NCBI RefSeq assembly: GCF_002368415.1
Contig: NZ_AP018290.1
Coordinates: forward strand, 1,491,470-1,555,469
Origin: Calothrix sp. NIES-4105
GTDB taxonomy: Bacteria; Cyanobacteriota; Cyanobacteriia; Cyanobacteriales; Nostocaceae
Reading direction: 5' to 3'
DNA: 64,000 nt
Numbering within the stretch: the stretch's first letter is position 1; each line of letters starts with the position of its first letter. Positions 1 to 8,229 of the stretch are shown here, piece after piece. Made by a program: the position numbers and the translations under genes. The notes beneath the pieces were generated by a model. The model was not told the DNA's origin, made no database searches, and was given only the letters and a program-made list of their open reading frames with translations.

Positions 1-51
1 CATTAGAACGATTGGCTCGCCCTTTCCTTGTATTTCGTAATGTAAATCCAT
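1..51 (-). CDS. Alpha/beta hydrolase, N-terminal fragment cut by the window edge
   Basis: Only the first 17 codons are in view: MDLHYEIQGKGEPIVLM. This is the typical opening of an alpha/beta-fold hydrolase, where a first strand is followed by G-x-G-x-P-hydrophobic and then the oxyanion HG motif, which would fall just outside the window. The start at 51 is chosen because a GGAGG sequence sits about 8 bases upstream. An in-frame ATG at 66 would overlap that ribosome site and is less likely. The substrate cannot be guessed from this piece. Confidence 0.6.
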   Translation of the reverse strand, partial: MDLHYEIQGKGEPIVLM

Positions 52-66
52 TTTTGTGTCCTCCAT

Positions 67-469
67 AAAGTCAGGTAACACAGGCACATGCGAGAAATAA
101 CAGCCTAAATTTTATTACCTCACTATCTATTCTAATTTATGACTTAACATACAGTCAATTTAAAACCACAAGCTGCCTGTCGCTTTCGCTAGCTATGGTT
201 ACGGCGTTAGCGCACAGAGGAACGAAACCCAACAATACTAAGGGTTATGTTGGGTTCCGCTTTCGCCTCCACCCAACTTACAATTATCCAAAACCTACGC
301 AGTATTGGTATCGGTGCCATTGCTATTTAATGAAGTTTATGGCTGAACATACAGTTAATATAAAATTGATTAATTGATTTTGGACATCTAACCAACACCT
401 ACGATTGAACAACCATGCTGCCAACTATATATTCTCGCTTGATATTAGAATAATTGTTGCGATGATTCT
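67..469. other. Intergenic stretch with a GGTTGGGT-type hairpin repeat
   Basis: No convincing gene. Positions 226-256 form a hairpin with 9-base arms (AACCCAACA and TGTTGGGTT), followed by CCTCCACCCAACTT near 277-290. Related sequence recurs at 20198-20222 and 42026-42059, so this is a dispersed non-coding repeat. A 60-codon open frame at 195-377 runs through it and looks accidental. Confidence 0.5.
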
Positions 470-748
470 TTATATTTGGCGATGTACGGTTACTCGTTTC
501 TGAGGATTTTGTTTTTTAACCCAAGTAATAAATTTATGCATTCGTGGTTCACTTTTCAACGCTTCAACCGTATTTAGTTCTTTTGCCAGAACTTTATTAT
601 CAAACAGAGCATGAATCTGACGATGACAAGCTGAACAAATATCAATTGTCGAGCTTGTTTCTAGCTTCTTGCGTTTGGTATATTGTCTGGGAATCAAATG
701 ATGGAGAGTAAGGTCTTCCATCTCTCGTTCACATAATTCACATTTCAT
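470..748 (-). CDS. Small HNH endonuclease-family protein
   Basis: 92 residues. Two CxxC pairs (residues 3-6 CELC and 38-41 CSAC) would bind a structural zinc. Between and after them are LHHLIPRQY (the first His pair of the HNH site) and CHRQIHALF (the second His). These match the compact HNH nuclease fold that cuts DNA using one metal ion. The protein has no extra domain, so it could be a stand-alone nuclease, a remnant of a homing or restriction system, or a housekeeping HNH protein of the kind common in cyanobacteria. It sits alone next to a MITE-like element and a broken glycosyltransferase. Confidence 0.75.
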   Translation of the reverse strand: MKCELCEREMEDLTLHHLIPRQYTKRKKLETSSTIDICSACHRQIHALFDNKVLAKELNTVEALKSEPRMHKFITWVKKQNPQKRVTVHRQI

Positions 749-782
749 GCTTATTTTAGAAGTAGTCTTTATATAGTTATCT

Positions 783-976
783 GGCTCTTCCGTACATAGC
801 GTGCTAAATCTGTTGATAAATTAGCTTTAAACCCATGCTATGCTTATCTTACAGCTATTGTTACCTTTATAAATATAAAATTAATTAAATTTAAACTATA
901 AGTGCCTGTGAGCCTTGATTATAAAGGAAAATTCTCGATTTAAATTAAAATTTAGCACGCTATGTACGAAAGAACC
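783..976. mobile_element. MITE-like element with 27-base terminal inverted repeats
   Basis: Bases 783-809 and the reverse complement of 950-976 agree at 25 of 27 positions (core CGTACATAGCGTGCTAAAT). The 194-base interior is AT-rich and holds no gene. This is the form of a miniature inverted-repeat transposable element, moved in trans by a transposase elsewhere. No clear target-site duplication was found. The right end lies exactly where recognisable glycosyltransferase sequence begins. Confidence 0.6.
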
Positions 977-1622
977 CTTAATCTTAGCCTTATTTTCATC
1001 AGTAGTGGGTACTCCTCAACCAGACTGGCCGCCAAATGTTGTGACTACTGGCTTTACTTTTTACGATGGCAATACGGAACAACCAATTAATCCAGAACTT
1101 CAAACTTTTCTAGATTCCGGCGCCCCACCTTTAGTATTTACCTTGGGTACGTCAGGTGTGAATGCTGCTGGTAATTTTTATACCGAAAGCGCGCGGGCAG
1201 CCATAAAACTAAATCGTCGTGCTGTCTTACTAATAGGTAAAAATCCTCTACCCGAAAACCTACCAGATAGCATTTTTGTCTGCGACTATGCACCTTATTC
1301 GGCAATTTTTCTGCGTGCTTGTGCAATTGTTCATCAAGGTGGCATTGGTACCACTTCTCAAGCTTTGCGAGCAGGGCGCCCAATGTTAGTAATGCCTTAT
1401 AATAACGACCAACCCGATAATGCTGCTCGCTTAGAGCGTTTAGGTGTTTCTCGAACGATTCCGCGCAATCAGTACAAGTCTTCGCGCGTTGTTAAAGAAC
1501 TCCTTATTTTATTAGAAGATAAACGCTACAGTGCAAACGCGGCAGAAGTTAGGCAACTTGTCCAGGCAGAAGATGGTATAAATGTGGCATGTGACGCCAT
1601 TGAAAAACTGCTAACAAATTGA
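915..1622 (+). pseudogene. Glycosyltransferase family 1 (UGT-like), C-terminal half only
   Basis: The frame starts from TTG inside the MITE-like element, so its first ~18 residues are element-derived. From LILALFSS (about residue 20) the protein matches the C-terminal, nucleotide-sugar-binding half of GT1/MGT-type glycosyltransferases: PDWPPNVVTTGFTFYDG, then VFTLGTSG, then the donor-binding HQGGIGTTSQALRAGRPMLV and NDQPDNAARLERLGV. Full family members are around 400 residues with an acceptor-binding N-terminal Rossmann domain. That half is missing, and the DNA to the left is an unrelated gene on the other strand. It is probably non-functional; a natural stand-alone half is unlikely. Confidence 0.7.
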
Positions 1623-1645
1623 ACCAATGGTCAGCGCTCAATTAT

Positions 1646-2095
1646 ATGTTTACTCGATTCATTTTGTTTCTTCTAGTCGCGCTCGGTGGAGCAGGTCTTA
1701 CTGTTCAGACGGTTTGGAACGCGCGCTTGCGAGTGTCAACTGGTTCTCCGGTTCTCACAACTATTATTTCGGTTTGCTTAACTCTGGTTTCATTAGCTTT
1801 GTTATGGGTTAGCGGCGCCACACCCCGTGGTACTATTCCAGCATTTAATTCTCTTCCCCATTGGGCTTGGTTCGGTGGTGTCTTTGCTGCTTATTATCTT
1901 GTTGCATCTCTAATCGCAATTCCAAAACTAGGCGCCGCAGTAGTTTTTTCTTTAGTGATTACCGGACAGATGATTGCAGCAATTATCTTAGATTCGACTG
2001 GCGCCTTTGGTGTTACCCAAATTTCCCTTAACCTTTCTCGCGTCTTAGGAACAGTTTTATTACTTATTGGAGTAGTCCTCATTCAAAAACATTAA
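1646..2095 (+). CDS. DMT-superfamily membrane protein (DUF606/YdcZ-like)
   Basis: About 149 residues and almost entirely hydrophobic, with four to five membrane helices (FILFLLVALGGAGLTVQ, LTTIISVCLTLVSLALLWV, WAWFGGVFAAYYLVASLI, VVFSLVITGQMIAAIIL, LGTVLLLIGVVLI). Length, helix spacing and G-A-A-x-x-x-S-L-V-I-T-G-Q match the half-size DUF606 (YdcZ) group of the drug/metabolite transporter superfamily, which act as dimers or pairs. The ATG at 1646 is preferred over a TTG at 1619 that overlaps the preceding stop. The substrate is unknown. It sits directly behind the glycosyltransferase remnant and may once have shared its transcript. Confidence 0.7.
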   Translation: MFTRFILFLLVALGGAGLTVQTVWNARLRVSTGSPVLTTIISVCLTLVSLALLWVSGATPRGTIPAFNSLPHWAWFGGVFAAYYLVASLIAIPKLGAAVVFSLVITGQMIAAIILDSTGAFGVTQISLNLSRVLGTVLLLIGVVLIQKH

Positions 2096-2218
2096 ACAAG
2101 AAGCGTACTTTTATTTGTCCGAGGGAGAATTTTAAGAATATAGATATAAAAGGCATAGACAAATTGCCAGCTTGGTAATAAACGCTACTTTAAAGCTATT
2201 ATTCCCAAGCAATTATTT

Positions 2219-3001
2219 TCATTCTACTTCTTCAGGATTTATTCCTAACTGGCGCAATTTTTCCGCAAGTTTTTCCGCTCTTATTTTGGCTTCGACAGCT
2301 TCTTGTTTGGCTGAATTTGCTTCCTCTTCAGGAGAAAGAATCAATTCCCCTTCGAGAGTAAACCATCGTAACCATAACTTCTCAATACCTCGAAATAGTC
2401 CTTGCCATAATCCCAAACTTAAACCTAGTTCTGGTATTAGTATGCGTCTATCGCTGGTAATATTAACTGCTTCGTAATGACCACCAACAAGATGATATGG
2501 CTTGAACTCGTTAGTATAGCGACTAAATACTACATAGTAGGGAACTCGCAAAATCTCTTCGTATACTTTCCATTTTGTTGGAGGTTTATTTTCTTCTTGT
2601 TCGGTTTCTCCTAAATCTTCTCCTTCTGTACCTGGAGACAATAACTCAACTACGACAAAAGGGTCTACTTTTTCTTGCCAAGTTACATAACTTAACCTTA
2701 AATCCTGTCCTTGGTATAATTTTCCAACTCCGACCACACCAAACCAATCTGGGCGCTTGTACCACTGTGGATGGGTAATATCATAGTAGAGATTAAGGTC
2801 AGCAGCGCTGTAAACTAAGTCAGGATTCCAGTTAGTTGGCTGAAAAGTTAAATATAATAGCAAAGGTTGTAAAAAATGGAAATCGTCTGGCAATCCAGGT
2901 TCCTCCGGGTTATCACTAGGTAAATCATACATTGTTGGGAGGGTTAAGTGAGGAGGAAGCGGTGGGTCTGATTGAGGAAGATAGTTAAAAATAGAAGTCA
3001 T
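2219..3001 (-). CDS. Uma2-family (DUF820) PD-(D/E)XK nuclease-like protein
   Basis: 260 residues. The middle has the Uma2 pattern: PDLVYSAADLNLYYD, then DPFVVVELLSPGTEGEDLG, then PTKWKVYEEILRVPYYVVFSR, in which the D...E-x-x...K residues form a PD-(D/E)XK-type core. The C-terminus is a Glu/Lys-rich helix (EEANSAKQEAVEAKIRAEK) ending LRQLGINPEEVE, a layout very common in cyanobacterial Uma2 proteins. These occur in dozens of copies per genome, and their biological role is not settled. The gene is monocistronic, with a short tandem repeat just upstream at 3011-3040. A paralogue lies at 8438-9310. Confidence 0.8.
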   Translation of the reverse strand: MTSIFNYLPQSDPPLPPHLTLPTMYDLPSDNPEEPGLPDDFHFLQPLLLYLTFQPTNWNPDLVYSAADLNLYYDITHPQWYKRPDWFGVVGVGKLYQGQDLRLSYVTWQEKVDPFVVVELLSPGTEGEDLGETEQEENKPPTKWKVYEEILRVPYYVVFSRYTNEFKPYHLVGGHYEAVNITSDRRILIPELGLSLGLWQGLFRGIEKLWLRWFTLEGELILSPEEEANSAKQEAVEAKIRAEKLAEKLRQLGINPEEVE

Positions 3002-3010
3002 AGTAATTTT

Positions 3011-3040
3011 TGCAACGGATGTAACGGATGTAACGGATGG
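3011..3040. repeat. Short tandem repeat, unit GTAACGGAT
   Basis: About three copies of a 9-base unit (GCAACGGAT then GTAACGGAT twice). Matching arrays are at 20151-20180 and, in the opposite orientation, at 24072-24100. All three are intergenic. They look like the STRR class of short tandem repeats known from filamentous cyanobacteria. Confidence 0.7.
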
Positions 3041-3143
3041 TTTTTATAAAGAGTGATTATTAAGTACGCCTCGGTATGAGATACGACTAATCTTGTGACT
3101 ATATCTGAATGATTCTATAGTACAGTATTGACAAATAAAATAA

Positions 3144-3155
3144 GTGCATATACAC
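3144..3155. promoter_or_regulatory. Probable MarR operator before marR
   Basis: GTGCATATACAC, 8 bases before the marR start codon. It differs at one position from the perfect palindrome GTGTATATACAC at 3642-3653. Its position over the start region suggests autorepression (inference). Confidence 0.5.
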
Positions 3156-3162
3156 TGAATTC

Positions 3163-3624
3163 ATGAAAAACCAAGTTCAACAAATTGATGAAGCCACCTT
3201 AAACAAAGTCGGCGCCAGTTGTACCTGCTTTAGTCTAAGAAAAGCAGCACGGGTTGTGACGCAGCTTTTTGATGAACAAATGGCGCCAAGTGGTTTACTA
3301 GTTACGCAGTTCTCTATTTTGGGAGTGATTGCGACGATGAAAGAAAGCACTATGAATCAGCTTGCTCAATACTTGGTGATGGATAGAACAACACTAACAC
3401 GCAATCTCAAACCCTTGGAACGCTCTGGATTAATTCAAATTAACCCAGGCAAAGACAAGCGGACTCGTTTGATTTCGCTTACATCTGAAGGTGTTGAAGC
3501 GTTACAGAAGGCTTTACCACTTTGGGAGCAAGCGCAAGCATCAATGGTATCCCAGTTAGGGAAAGAACGATGGGAAAGTTTGATGTCGCATTTATCGGAT
3601 ACAACTCATTTATTAAGCCATTAA
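3163..3624 (+). CDS. MarR-family transcriptional regulator
   Basis: 153 residues with the MarR winged-helix layout: a dimerisation helix (LRKAARVVTQLFDEQMAPSG), LLVTQFSILGVIA, the recognition region STMNQLAQYLVMDRTTLTRNLKPLERSGLI, then the wing INPGKDKRTRLISLTSEG. MarR proteins are repressors released by small ligands or by thiol oxidation. A C-T-C pair near residues 20-22 (ASCTCF) could act as a redox switch, which is inference. The gene stands 57 bases ahead of devB, and near-identical palindromes precede both genes. It therefore probably represses itself and the exporter operon 3682-6815. Confidence 0.85.
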   Translation: MKNQVQQIDEATLNKVGASCTCFSLRKAARVVTQLFDEQMAPSGLLVTQFSILGVIATMKESTMNQLAQYLVMDRTTLTRNLKPLERSGLIQINPGKDKRTRLISLTSEGVEALQKALPLWEQAQASMVSQLGKERWESLMSHLSDTTHLLSH

Positions 3625-3641
3625 TTTTTTTTACAAAAAAG

Positions 3642-3653
3642 GTGTATATACAC
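3642..3653. promoter_or_regulatory. Probable MarR operator before the devBCA operon
   Basis: GTGTATATACAC, a perfect 12-base palindrome in the 57-base gap between marR and devB, 28 bases before the devB start. A one-mismatch copy precedes marR itself. The two together support a MarR-controlled locus. Confidence 0.55.
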
Positions 3654-3681
3654 TTTTATTTTAATTTGAGGAAGAGTATGT

Positions 3682-4854
3682 ATGAGCGAATCAGTATTAA
3701 AAGGATTGCCGAAGCGGTTTAAGGGATTGTCGAGGTTTATGTTTGTGATGATTGCTGGTATCGGCGCCGTCATTACATCACAATTATTACGTACATCACC
3801 ACCTCCAACAGTGGCGCCACCACCAATACAAGCTGTGACTGCGTTAGGAAGATTAGAGCCAAAGGGGGAAGTTATTCAACTTTCGGCGCCAAATCAAGGA
3901 AGTCGGGTTGGGCAACTTTTGGTAAAGGTGGGTGACAGAGTGCGAAAGGGGCAAGTAATGGCTTATTTAGATACACGCGACCGTGCAGCTGCATCTGTAG
4001 AACAAGCGCTTGAACAGGTGAAGGTGCAACAGACTCGCTTGGCAATTGTAAAAGCAGGCGCCAAGACAGGAGAAATTCAGGCGCAATCTGCTACTGTTGA
4101 GCGGGTGAGGGCACAATTGCAAGAAGAATTAGCTGCTCGTGATGCGACTATTTCGCGTATTCAAGCAGAATTGCAAAATGCGGCCAGAGAATATAAACGG
4201 TATCAATTTCTGCAAATAGAAGGTGCGGTGTCTGCGTCGCTGCGAGATGATAAAAAACTAGCTTTGGATGTAGCCCAGCAAAGGCTTAACGAAGCTAAAG
4301 CGAATCGGCGCCAGACAGAGGAAACTTTAGTAAAACAAATTAAAGAAGCGCGTTCGACATTAAGTAAAATTGCGGAAGTTAGACCTGTTGATGTTATGGC
4401 TGCTCAAGCGGAAGTTGACAGAGCGAAGGCAGCAGTTAAACAAGCGCGTGCAGAACTTGATTTAGCTGTTATTAAGGCGCCTAGAGATGGGCAAATATTA
4501 AGGGTTAATACTTGGGCTGGGGAAATTATTGATACTAAGAAGGGCGTAGTTTCGTTGGGAGAAACAAGCCAAATGTATGCTGTTGCAGAAGTCTATGAAA
4601 CAGATTTACCAAGGATTCGTGCTGGTCAAAAAGCAACTATTAGCAGCGTTAGCGGTGGTGTTTTAACGGAACCAATAGCAGGGGTAGTTGATGAAATTGG
4701 TTTGGAGGTGATGAAGAAAGATGTTCTCAATACTGACCCTGCTGCTGAAATTGATGCACGGGTTGTAGAAGTGAAAATTCGTCTCAATGCTGCTGATAGT
4801 CAGAAAGTCGCAGGGTTTAGCAACATGAAGCTGAAGGTGGCAATTAACTTATGA
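3682..4854 (+). CDS. devB: DevB-type membrane fusion (periplasmic adaptor) protein
   Basis: 390 residues. One N-terminal membrane helix (about 12-32) is followed by the DevB-family signature ALGRLEPKGEVIQLSAP (about 54-70), a biotinyl-lipoyl half (VGDRVRKGQVMAYLDTRDR), a long coiled-coil hairpin (about 105-260, rich in Gln/Glu/Ala), the second lipoyl half (APRDGQIL) and a beta-barrel C-terminus. In heterocyst formers DevB joins DevC/DevA and a TolC-like channel to export envelope glycolipids. This genome carries at least two sets, so this one may serve another substrate. It overlaps devC by 4 bases (translational coupling). The MarR neighbour suggests inducible export. Confidence 0.85.
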   Translation: MSESVLKGLPKRFKGLSRFMFVMIAGIGAVITSQLLRTSPPPTVAPPPIQAVTALGRLEPKGEVIQLSAPNQGSRVGQLLVKVGDRVRKGQVMAYLDTRDRAAASVEQALEQVKVQQTRLAIVKAGAKTGEIQAQSATVERVRAQLQEELAARDATISRIQAELQNAAREYKRYQFLQIEGAVSASLRDDKKLALDVAQQRLNEAKANRRQTEETLVKQIKEARSTLSKIAEVRPVDVMAAQAEVDRAKAAVKQARAELDLAVIKAPRDGQILRVNTWAGEIIDTKKGVVSLGETSQMYAVAEVYETDLPRIRAGQKATISSVSGGVLTEPIAGVVDEIGLEVMKKDVLNTDPAAEIDARVVEVKIRLNAADSQKVAGFSNMKLKVAINL

Positions 4855-6014
4855 AAATGAAACGTAAACTCCCTATTGCTTGGCTACAACTTAAAAAGGA
4901 AAAGTCAAGAATGTTTGTAGCGATAGCAGGTATAGCTTTTGCTGATGTGCTGATGTTTTTGCAAATGGGCTTTCGCAGTGCGCTTTTTAACGGCGCCGTA
5001 CAAATTCACAATGTATTAGATGGTGAAATATTTTTAGTAAGTCGTCGCTACAAGTCGCTTATTTCCCTTGATAGGTTTAGTGAAAGGCGTCTGTATCAAG
5101 CTCTTGGTTATACTGGTGTAAAATCTGTAAGTCCGATTTATCTTAGCCCTGTACAGTGGAAGAATCCTGAAAATAAACAAATCTGGAATCTTTACGCTAT
5201 TGGTTTTAATCCTAATGATAGAACATTGAAATTGCCAGGAGTGCAAGCCAATTTAGAGCAATTAAAACGTCCAGATACTGTGATGTTTGATGCGGGTGCA
5301 AGGCGTGAGTTTGGTGATATTCCCAAGTTATTTAAAGAACAAGGTGTATTTTCTACCGAAGTTGAAAACCGCCGAGTTGATGTGATTGGATTATTTAAAT
5401 TAGGTACATCTTTTGGTATTAACGGGCACTTAGTTACTAGCGATATTAATTTTCTACGGCTGTTTGGGGAACGGCGCCAAAAGGGATTAATTGACATGGG
5501 TGTAATAAAATTAGAACCAACGGCTAATACTGCTTGGGTTTTAGCCAATTTGCGAGCGAGATTACCTTCGGACGTGTTGGTAATATCTAAGCAAGAATTT
5601 TTAGATAAAGAGAAAGGGTTTTGGAATAGTAGCACCCCTGTTGGTTATGTTTTTGATTTAGGCGCCGTAATTGGCTTTATGGTTGGCGCCGTCATAGTTT
5701 ATCAAATTTTGTACAGCGATGTTTCCGACCATTTGGCAGAGTATGCAACTTTAAAAGCAATCGGATTTCGCGACCGTTATTTATTATCGGTGGTTTTTAC
5801 TGAAGCAATGATTTTAGCGGCAATGGGTTTTATTCCTGGGTTAGGTATTTCTCTGGGTTTTTATTCTATTACTCGACAAGCAACGCTTTTACCAATGGTG
5901 ATGACGGTAGGAAGAGCTATTTTTGTACTAACGCTAACAGGTTTGATGTGTGGTATTTCTGCGGCAATAGCAATTCGTAAGCTTCAATCTGCTGACCCTG
6001 CGGATATTTTTTAG
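4851..6014 (+). CDS. devC: DevC-type ABC exporter permease
   Basis: 387 residues of the FtsX-like permease superfamily. Layout: an N-terminal helix after the Lys-rich start (IAWLQLKKEKSRMFVAIAGIAFADVLMFLQMGF), a large periplasmic domain (about 45-260), then three membrane helices near the C-terminus (FDLGAVIGFMVGAVIVYQIL, LLSVVFTEAMILAAMGFIPG, AIFVLTLTGLMCGISAAIAI), ending KLQSADPADIF. The last residues are shared with the second DevC at 27657-28826, which is about the same size. It pairs with the DevA ATPase to form the MacB-like inner-membrane pump. Confidence 0.88.
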   Translation: MKMKRKLPIAWLQLKKEKSRMFVAIAGIAFADVLMFLQMGFRSALFNGAVQIHNVLDGEIFLVSRRYKSLISLDRFSERRLYQALGYTGVKSVSPIYLSPVQWKNPENKQIWNLYAIGFNPNDRTLKLPGVQANLEQLKRPDTVMFDAGARREFGDIPKLFKEQGVFSTEVENRRVDVIGLFKLGTSFGINGHLVTSDINFLRLFGERRQKGLIDMGVIKLEPTANTAWVLANLRARLPSDVLVISKQEFLDKEKGFWNSSTPVGYVFDLGAVIGFMVGAVIVYQILYSDVSDHLAEYATLKAIGFRDRYLLSVVFTEAMILAAMGFIPGLGISLGFYSITRQATLLPMVMTVGRAIFVLTLTGLMCGISAAIAIRKLQSADPADIF

Positions 6015-6054
6015 GTGAAGTGCTAAACCCGACGTAAAATTTAGTTGAAATTAA

Positions 6055-6118
6055 CGAACCACAAAGGCACAAAGGACACAAAGAAAGAAAAGAAAGAAAA
6101 GAAAGAAAAGAAAGAAGA
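6055..6118. repeat. CACAAAGG-type repeat with an AAAGA tract
   Basis: Begins GAACCACAAAGGCACAAAGG and continues into a run of AAAGAAAG units. It fills most of the 132-base gap between devC and devA. Related sequence occurs at 7838-7870, 13341-13400, 25398-25440 and 63827-63880, so it is a dispersed repeat family. Confidence 0.6.
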
Positions 6119-6146
6119 AGTTCTATAACCCATATAGGATTGCTAT

Positions 6147-6815
6147 ATGTATACTGCAATTACAATTTGTAATCTCAATCATTATTACGGACAAGGTGAT
6201 TTACAGAAACAAGTTTTATTCGACATTAACTTAGAAATTAAAACCGGAGAAATTATTATTCTCACTGGCCCATCAGGTTCTGGTAAAACAACGCTGTTAA
6301 GCTTGATTGGTGGATTGCGTTCACCACAATTTGGTAGTCTCATAATATTAGAACAAGAAATGTGTGGCGCCAGTAATTTTGAACGAGTTGAAACACGCAG
6401 GAAGCTTGGTTATATTTTCCAGGCACATAACTTACTCGAATTTTTGACCGCACAGCAAAACGTCATGATGCCATTAGAACTGCAAGATGTTAGTTATTCC
6501 AAATCTATGCAAAAAGCTGAAACCATGCTTCAATCTGTAGGTTTAGAAAATCGCATAAATTACTATCCAGAAAACCTTTCTGGAGGACAAAAACAACGGG
6601 TAGCAATTGCGCGCGCGTTAGTGACGAATCCGCAAATCGTCCTTGCAGATGAACCTACTGCTGCACTAGATAAACAATCTGGTCGTGATGTTGTAGAACT
6701 TATGCAAAAACTAGCCAAAGAACAAAATTGTACAATTGTTCTAGTTACCCACGATAACCGCATTCTAGATATAGCTGACCGCATCATCAACATGGAAGAC
6801 GGGCGCCTGGTTTGA
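6147..6815 (+). CDS. devA: DevA-type ABC exporter ATPase
   Basis: 222 residues and a complete nucleotide-binding domain of the LolD/MacB type: Walker A GPSGSGKT (about 46-53), Q-loop FQAHNL, signature LSGGQKQR (about 142-149), Walker B VLADEPTAALD (about 162-172) and switch His in VTHDNR. It powers the DevB/DevC pump. Unlike the devB-devC pair it is separated from devC by 132 bases containing a repeat, but it has the same orientation and no terminator is evident, so co-transcription is likely. It is very similar to the second DevA at 29795-30502. Confidence 0.9.
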   Translation: MYTAITICNLNHYYGQGDLQKQVLFDINLEIKTGEIIILTGPSGSGKTTLLSLIGGLRSPQFGSLIILEQEMCGASNFERVETRRKLGYIFQAHNLLEFLTAQQNVMMPLELQDVSYSKSMQKAETMLQSVGLENRINYYPENLSGGQKQRVAIARALVTNPQIVLADEPTAALDKQSGRDVVELMQKLAKEQNCTIVLVTHDNRILDIADRIINMEDGRLV

Positions 6816-6849
6816 TTAAAATATTAATACCCCAAAACACCAAGCCCAA

Positions 6850-7641
6850 ATGAACACCCAAACACGCGACAATTATCCAGATATTTACTCAATTTTGAGT
6901 CAAACTCAACGCTTGCGAGTTCGCGATGGAGAAATTAAGCCCGTTTTAGATGGTTGCTCGAATGCTTCACAGTTGCTCGTACTTCTTTGGTCGCAGTTGG
7001 GAGATTTTGATAATTTGGAATATGCTTGGTGGTTGCGAAGAGAAAAAGAAAAGCTTGCTTCAAAAGGAATTACAATTCGTGCAATTGGAATTGGAAACCG
7101 TAATTCCGGTATCAAGTTTTGTGAATATACAGGATTTCCTCAAGAATGGTTGTTTGTAGATGAGATAGCTGAAATACATACTCTTTTAGAACTTTATCGC
7201 GGTTTAACTCTACAAGTTCCATTGCTATCAACATCACAAAAAGCTTGGCTGAATTTAATGTTAATGTGTGCTGGCATTGGCAGTCCCGGAACTTTGAAGG
7301 AAGTTTTTCGAGGTTATAAAGGTGACAAAAAAGCTCCTCAGTTAATTGCTGACGAGGAAGTTGTAAAAGAGACACCTTTACCACCAATAAAAGGTTCGTT
7401 TTTCAAAGTTGCCGGAGGTAAAGGTTTTCAGCGTCCTTTTGAATTGGCTACTTTGCGTCTACGCAACATGACCGAAGTTTTGAGTAATTGGAATACTTAC
7501 GTCCCAGATTCATCTTATTTGACACAACGGGGAGGAACTTTTCTATTTGACTCCCAAGGTAAATTAATTTACGAACATCGCGACCGTGGTATTCTTGGTT
7601 TTGCCGAAAATATGAGCAATCCTTTATCTTTTCTGAATTAA
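6850..7641 (+). CDS. Peroxiredoxin-like (AhpC/TSA, PRXL2-type) family protein
   Basis: 263 residues. It resembles the cyanobacterial AhpC/TSA-like family: KPVLDGCSNASQLLVLLWSQLGDFDNLEYAWWLRREKEKL, ITIRAIGIGNRNSGIKFCEYTGFP, and the C-terminal RGGTFLFDSQGKLIYEHRDRGILGFAENM, in which a thioredoxin-fold strand precedes the DSQGKLIYEHRD turn. A canonical peroxidatic PxxxT-C motif is not obvious, so peroxidase activity is uncertain. It follows devA after 34 bases on the same strand and may belong to the MarR-controlled operon, hinting at an oxidative or lipid-stress theme (inference). Confidence 0.65.
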   Translation: MNTQTRDNYPDIYSILSQTQRLRVRDGEIKPVLDGCSNASQLLVLLWSQLGDFDNLEYAWWLRREKEKLASKGITIRAIGIGNRNSGIKFCEYTGFPQEWLFVDEIAEIHTLLELYRGLTLQVPLLSTSQKAWLNLMLMCAGIGSPGTLKEVFRGYKGDKKAPQLIADEEVVKETPLPPIKGSFFKVAGGKGFQRPFELATLRLRNMTEVLSNWNTYVPDSSYLTQRGGTFLFDSQGKLIYEHRDRGILGFAENMSNPLSFLN

Positions 7642-7693
7642 TGGTTTATGGACTAGATTGTTTCTACGCTTAGTAAAACAAAAACGTTTACCC

Positions 7694-7967
7694 TCATGCA
7701 TTCTCTTGCTTTTTCGCTGCGGGTAGAAGTTCAGATAAAGTTTGAGCAGCTTCGTGTGCGTCATAAGAAGACCACACAACAGCTTTACTTCGATGCTACT
7801 CCCTTCGCGGTAGAAGATTACCTATAAATTCTTCCTCTCCCTTTGCGTTCTTTGCGTCTTTGCGGTTCGTTATTCTTTAAGCGTGAAGGGAGTAATTGCT
7901 TTAGTAACAGCTTTTCTTCTGGAAGTTTTTCAATTTCAGCTACAACTTTACGAAGTAATTCAGTCAT
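7694..7967 (-). pseudogene. Remnant of a small cyanobacterial gene or gene pair, interrupted by a repeat
   Basis: The minus strand reads MTELLRKVVAEIEKLPEEK from 7967, a common start of small antitoxin-like cyanobacterial proteins. The frame then runs into a CTTTGCG-type repeat at 7838-7870. Further down, ending at 7694, a frame reads VVWSSYDAHEAAQTLSELL before a stop. No intact frame joins the two. I treat them as decayed remains of one or two small genes; the function is unknown. Confidence 0.4.
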
Positions 7968-7988
7968 ATATTTTGTTAACCCACGCTC

Positions 7989-8229
7989 CTAGCAGTTGTT
8001 TTCAGTTTCTGTAGATGTTTGGCGCGCTTGCATTTGCATTAATAACCGTAATGCTTTATTAACAGAGTCAGCAGTAGGAAAAGCCTTTGCTACATCAGGC
8101 TCAAGCAATACGAGATTAGTTCCTGCTTTGTAGCTTTCTACGTACTTTCCCTTAATACCCTGTCATTTTAGAAAAGTCGTATTCAGAAAATAGTTCATCT
8201 TCCAACTCGTTTTCATTCTCCTTCTTCAT
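7989..8229 (-). pseudogene. Decayed antitoxin gene (BrnA-like), frameshifted
   Basis: From ATG at 8229 the frame reads acidic residues then LFSEYDFSKMTG and hits a stop. One frame over it continues GKYVESYKAGTNLVLLEPD and VAKAFPTADSVNKALRLL to a stop at 7989. The YDFS...GK(Y)...GTN-(L/I)VLL-x-PDVA-x-x-F pattern is that of widespread cyanobacterial antitoxins paired with DUF497/BrnT toxins. A net frameshift at the usual GG(V/I)-x-GKY segment breaks it. Its ATG lies inside the end of the toxin remnant, the normal overlapped arrangement of such pairs. Confidence 0.6.

Noticed and set aside
195-377. 60-codon plus-strand frame
   Set aside because: It runs through a GGTTGGGT hairpin repeat, has low-complexity composition and no family resemblance.
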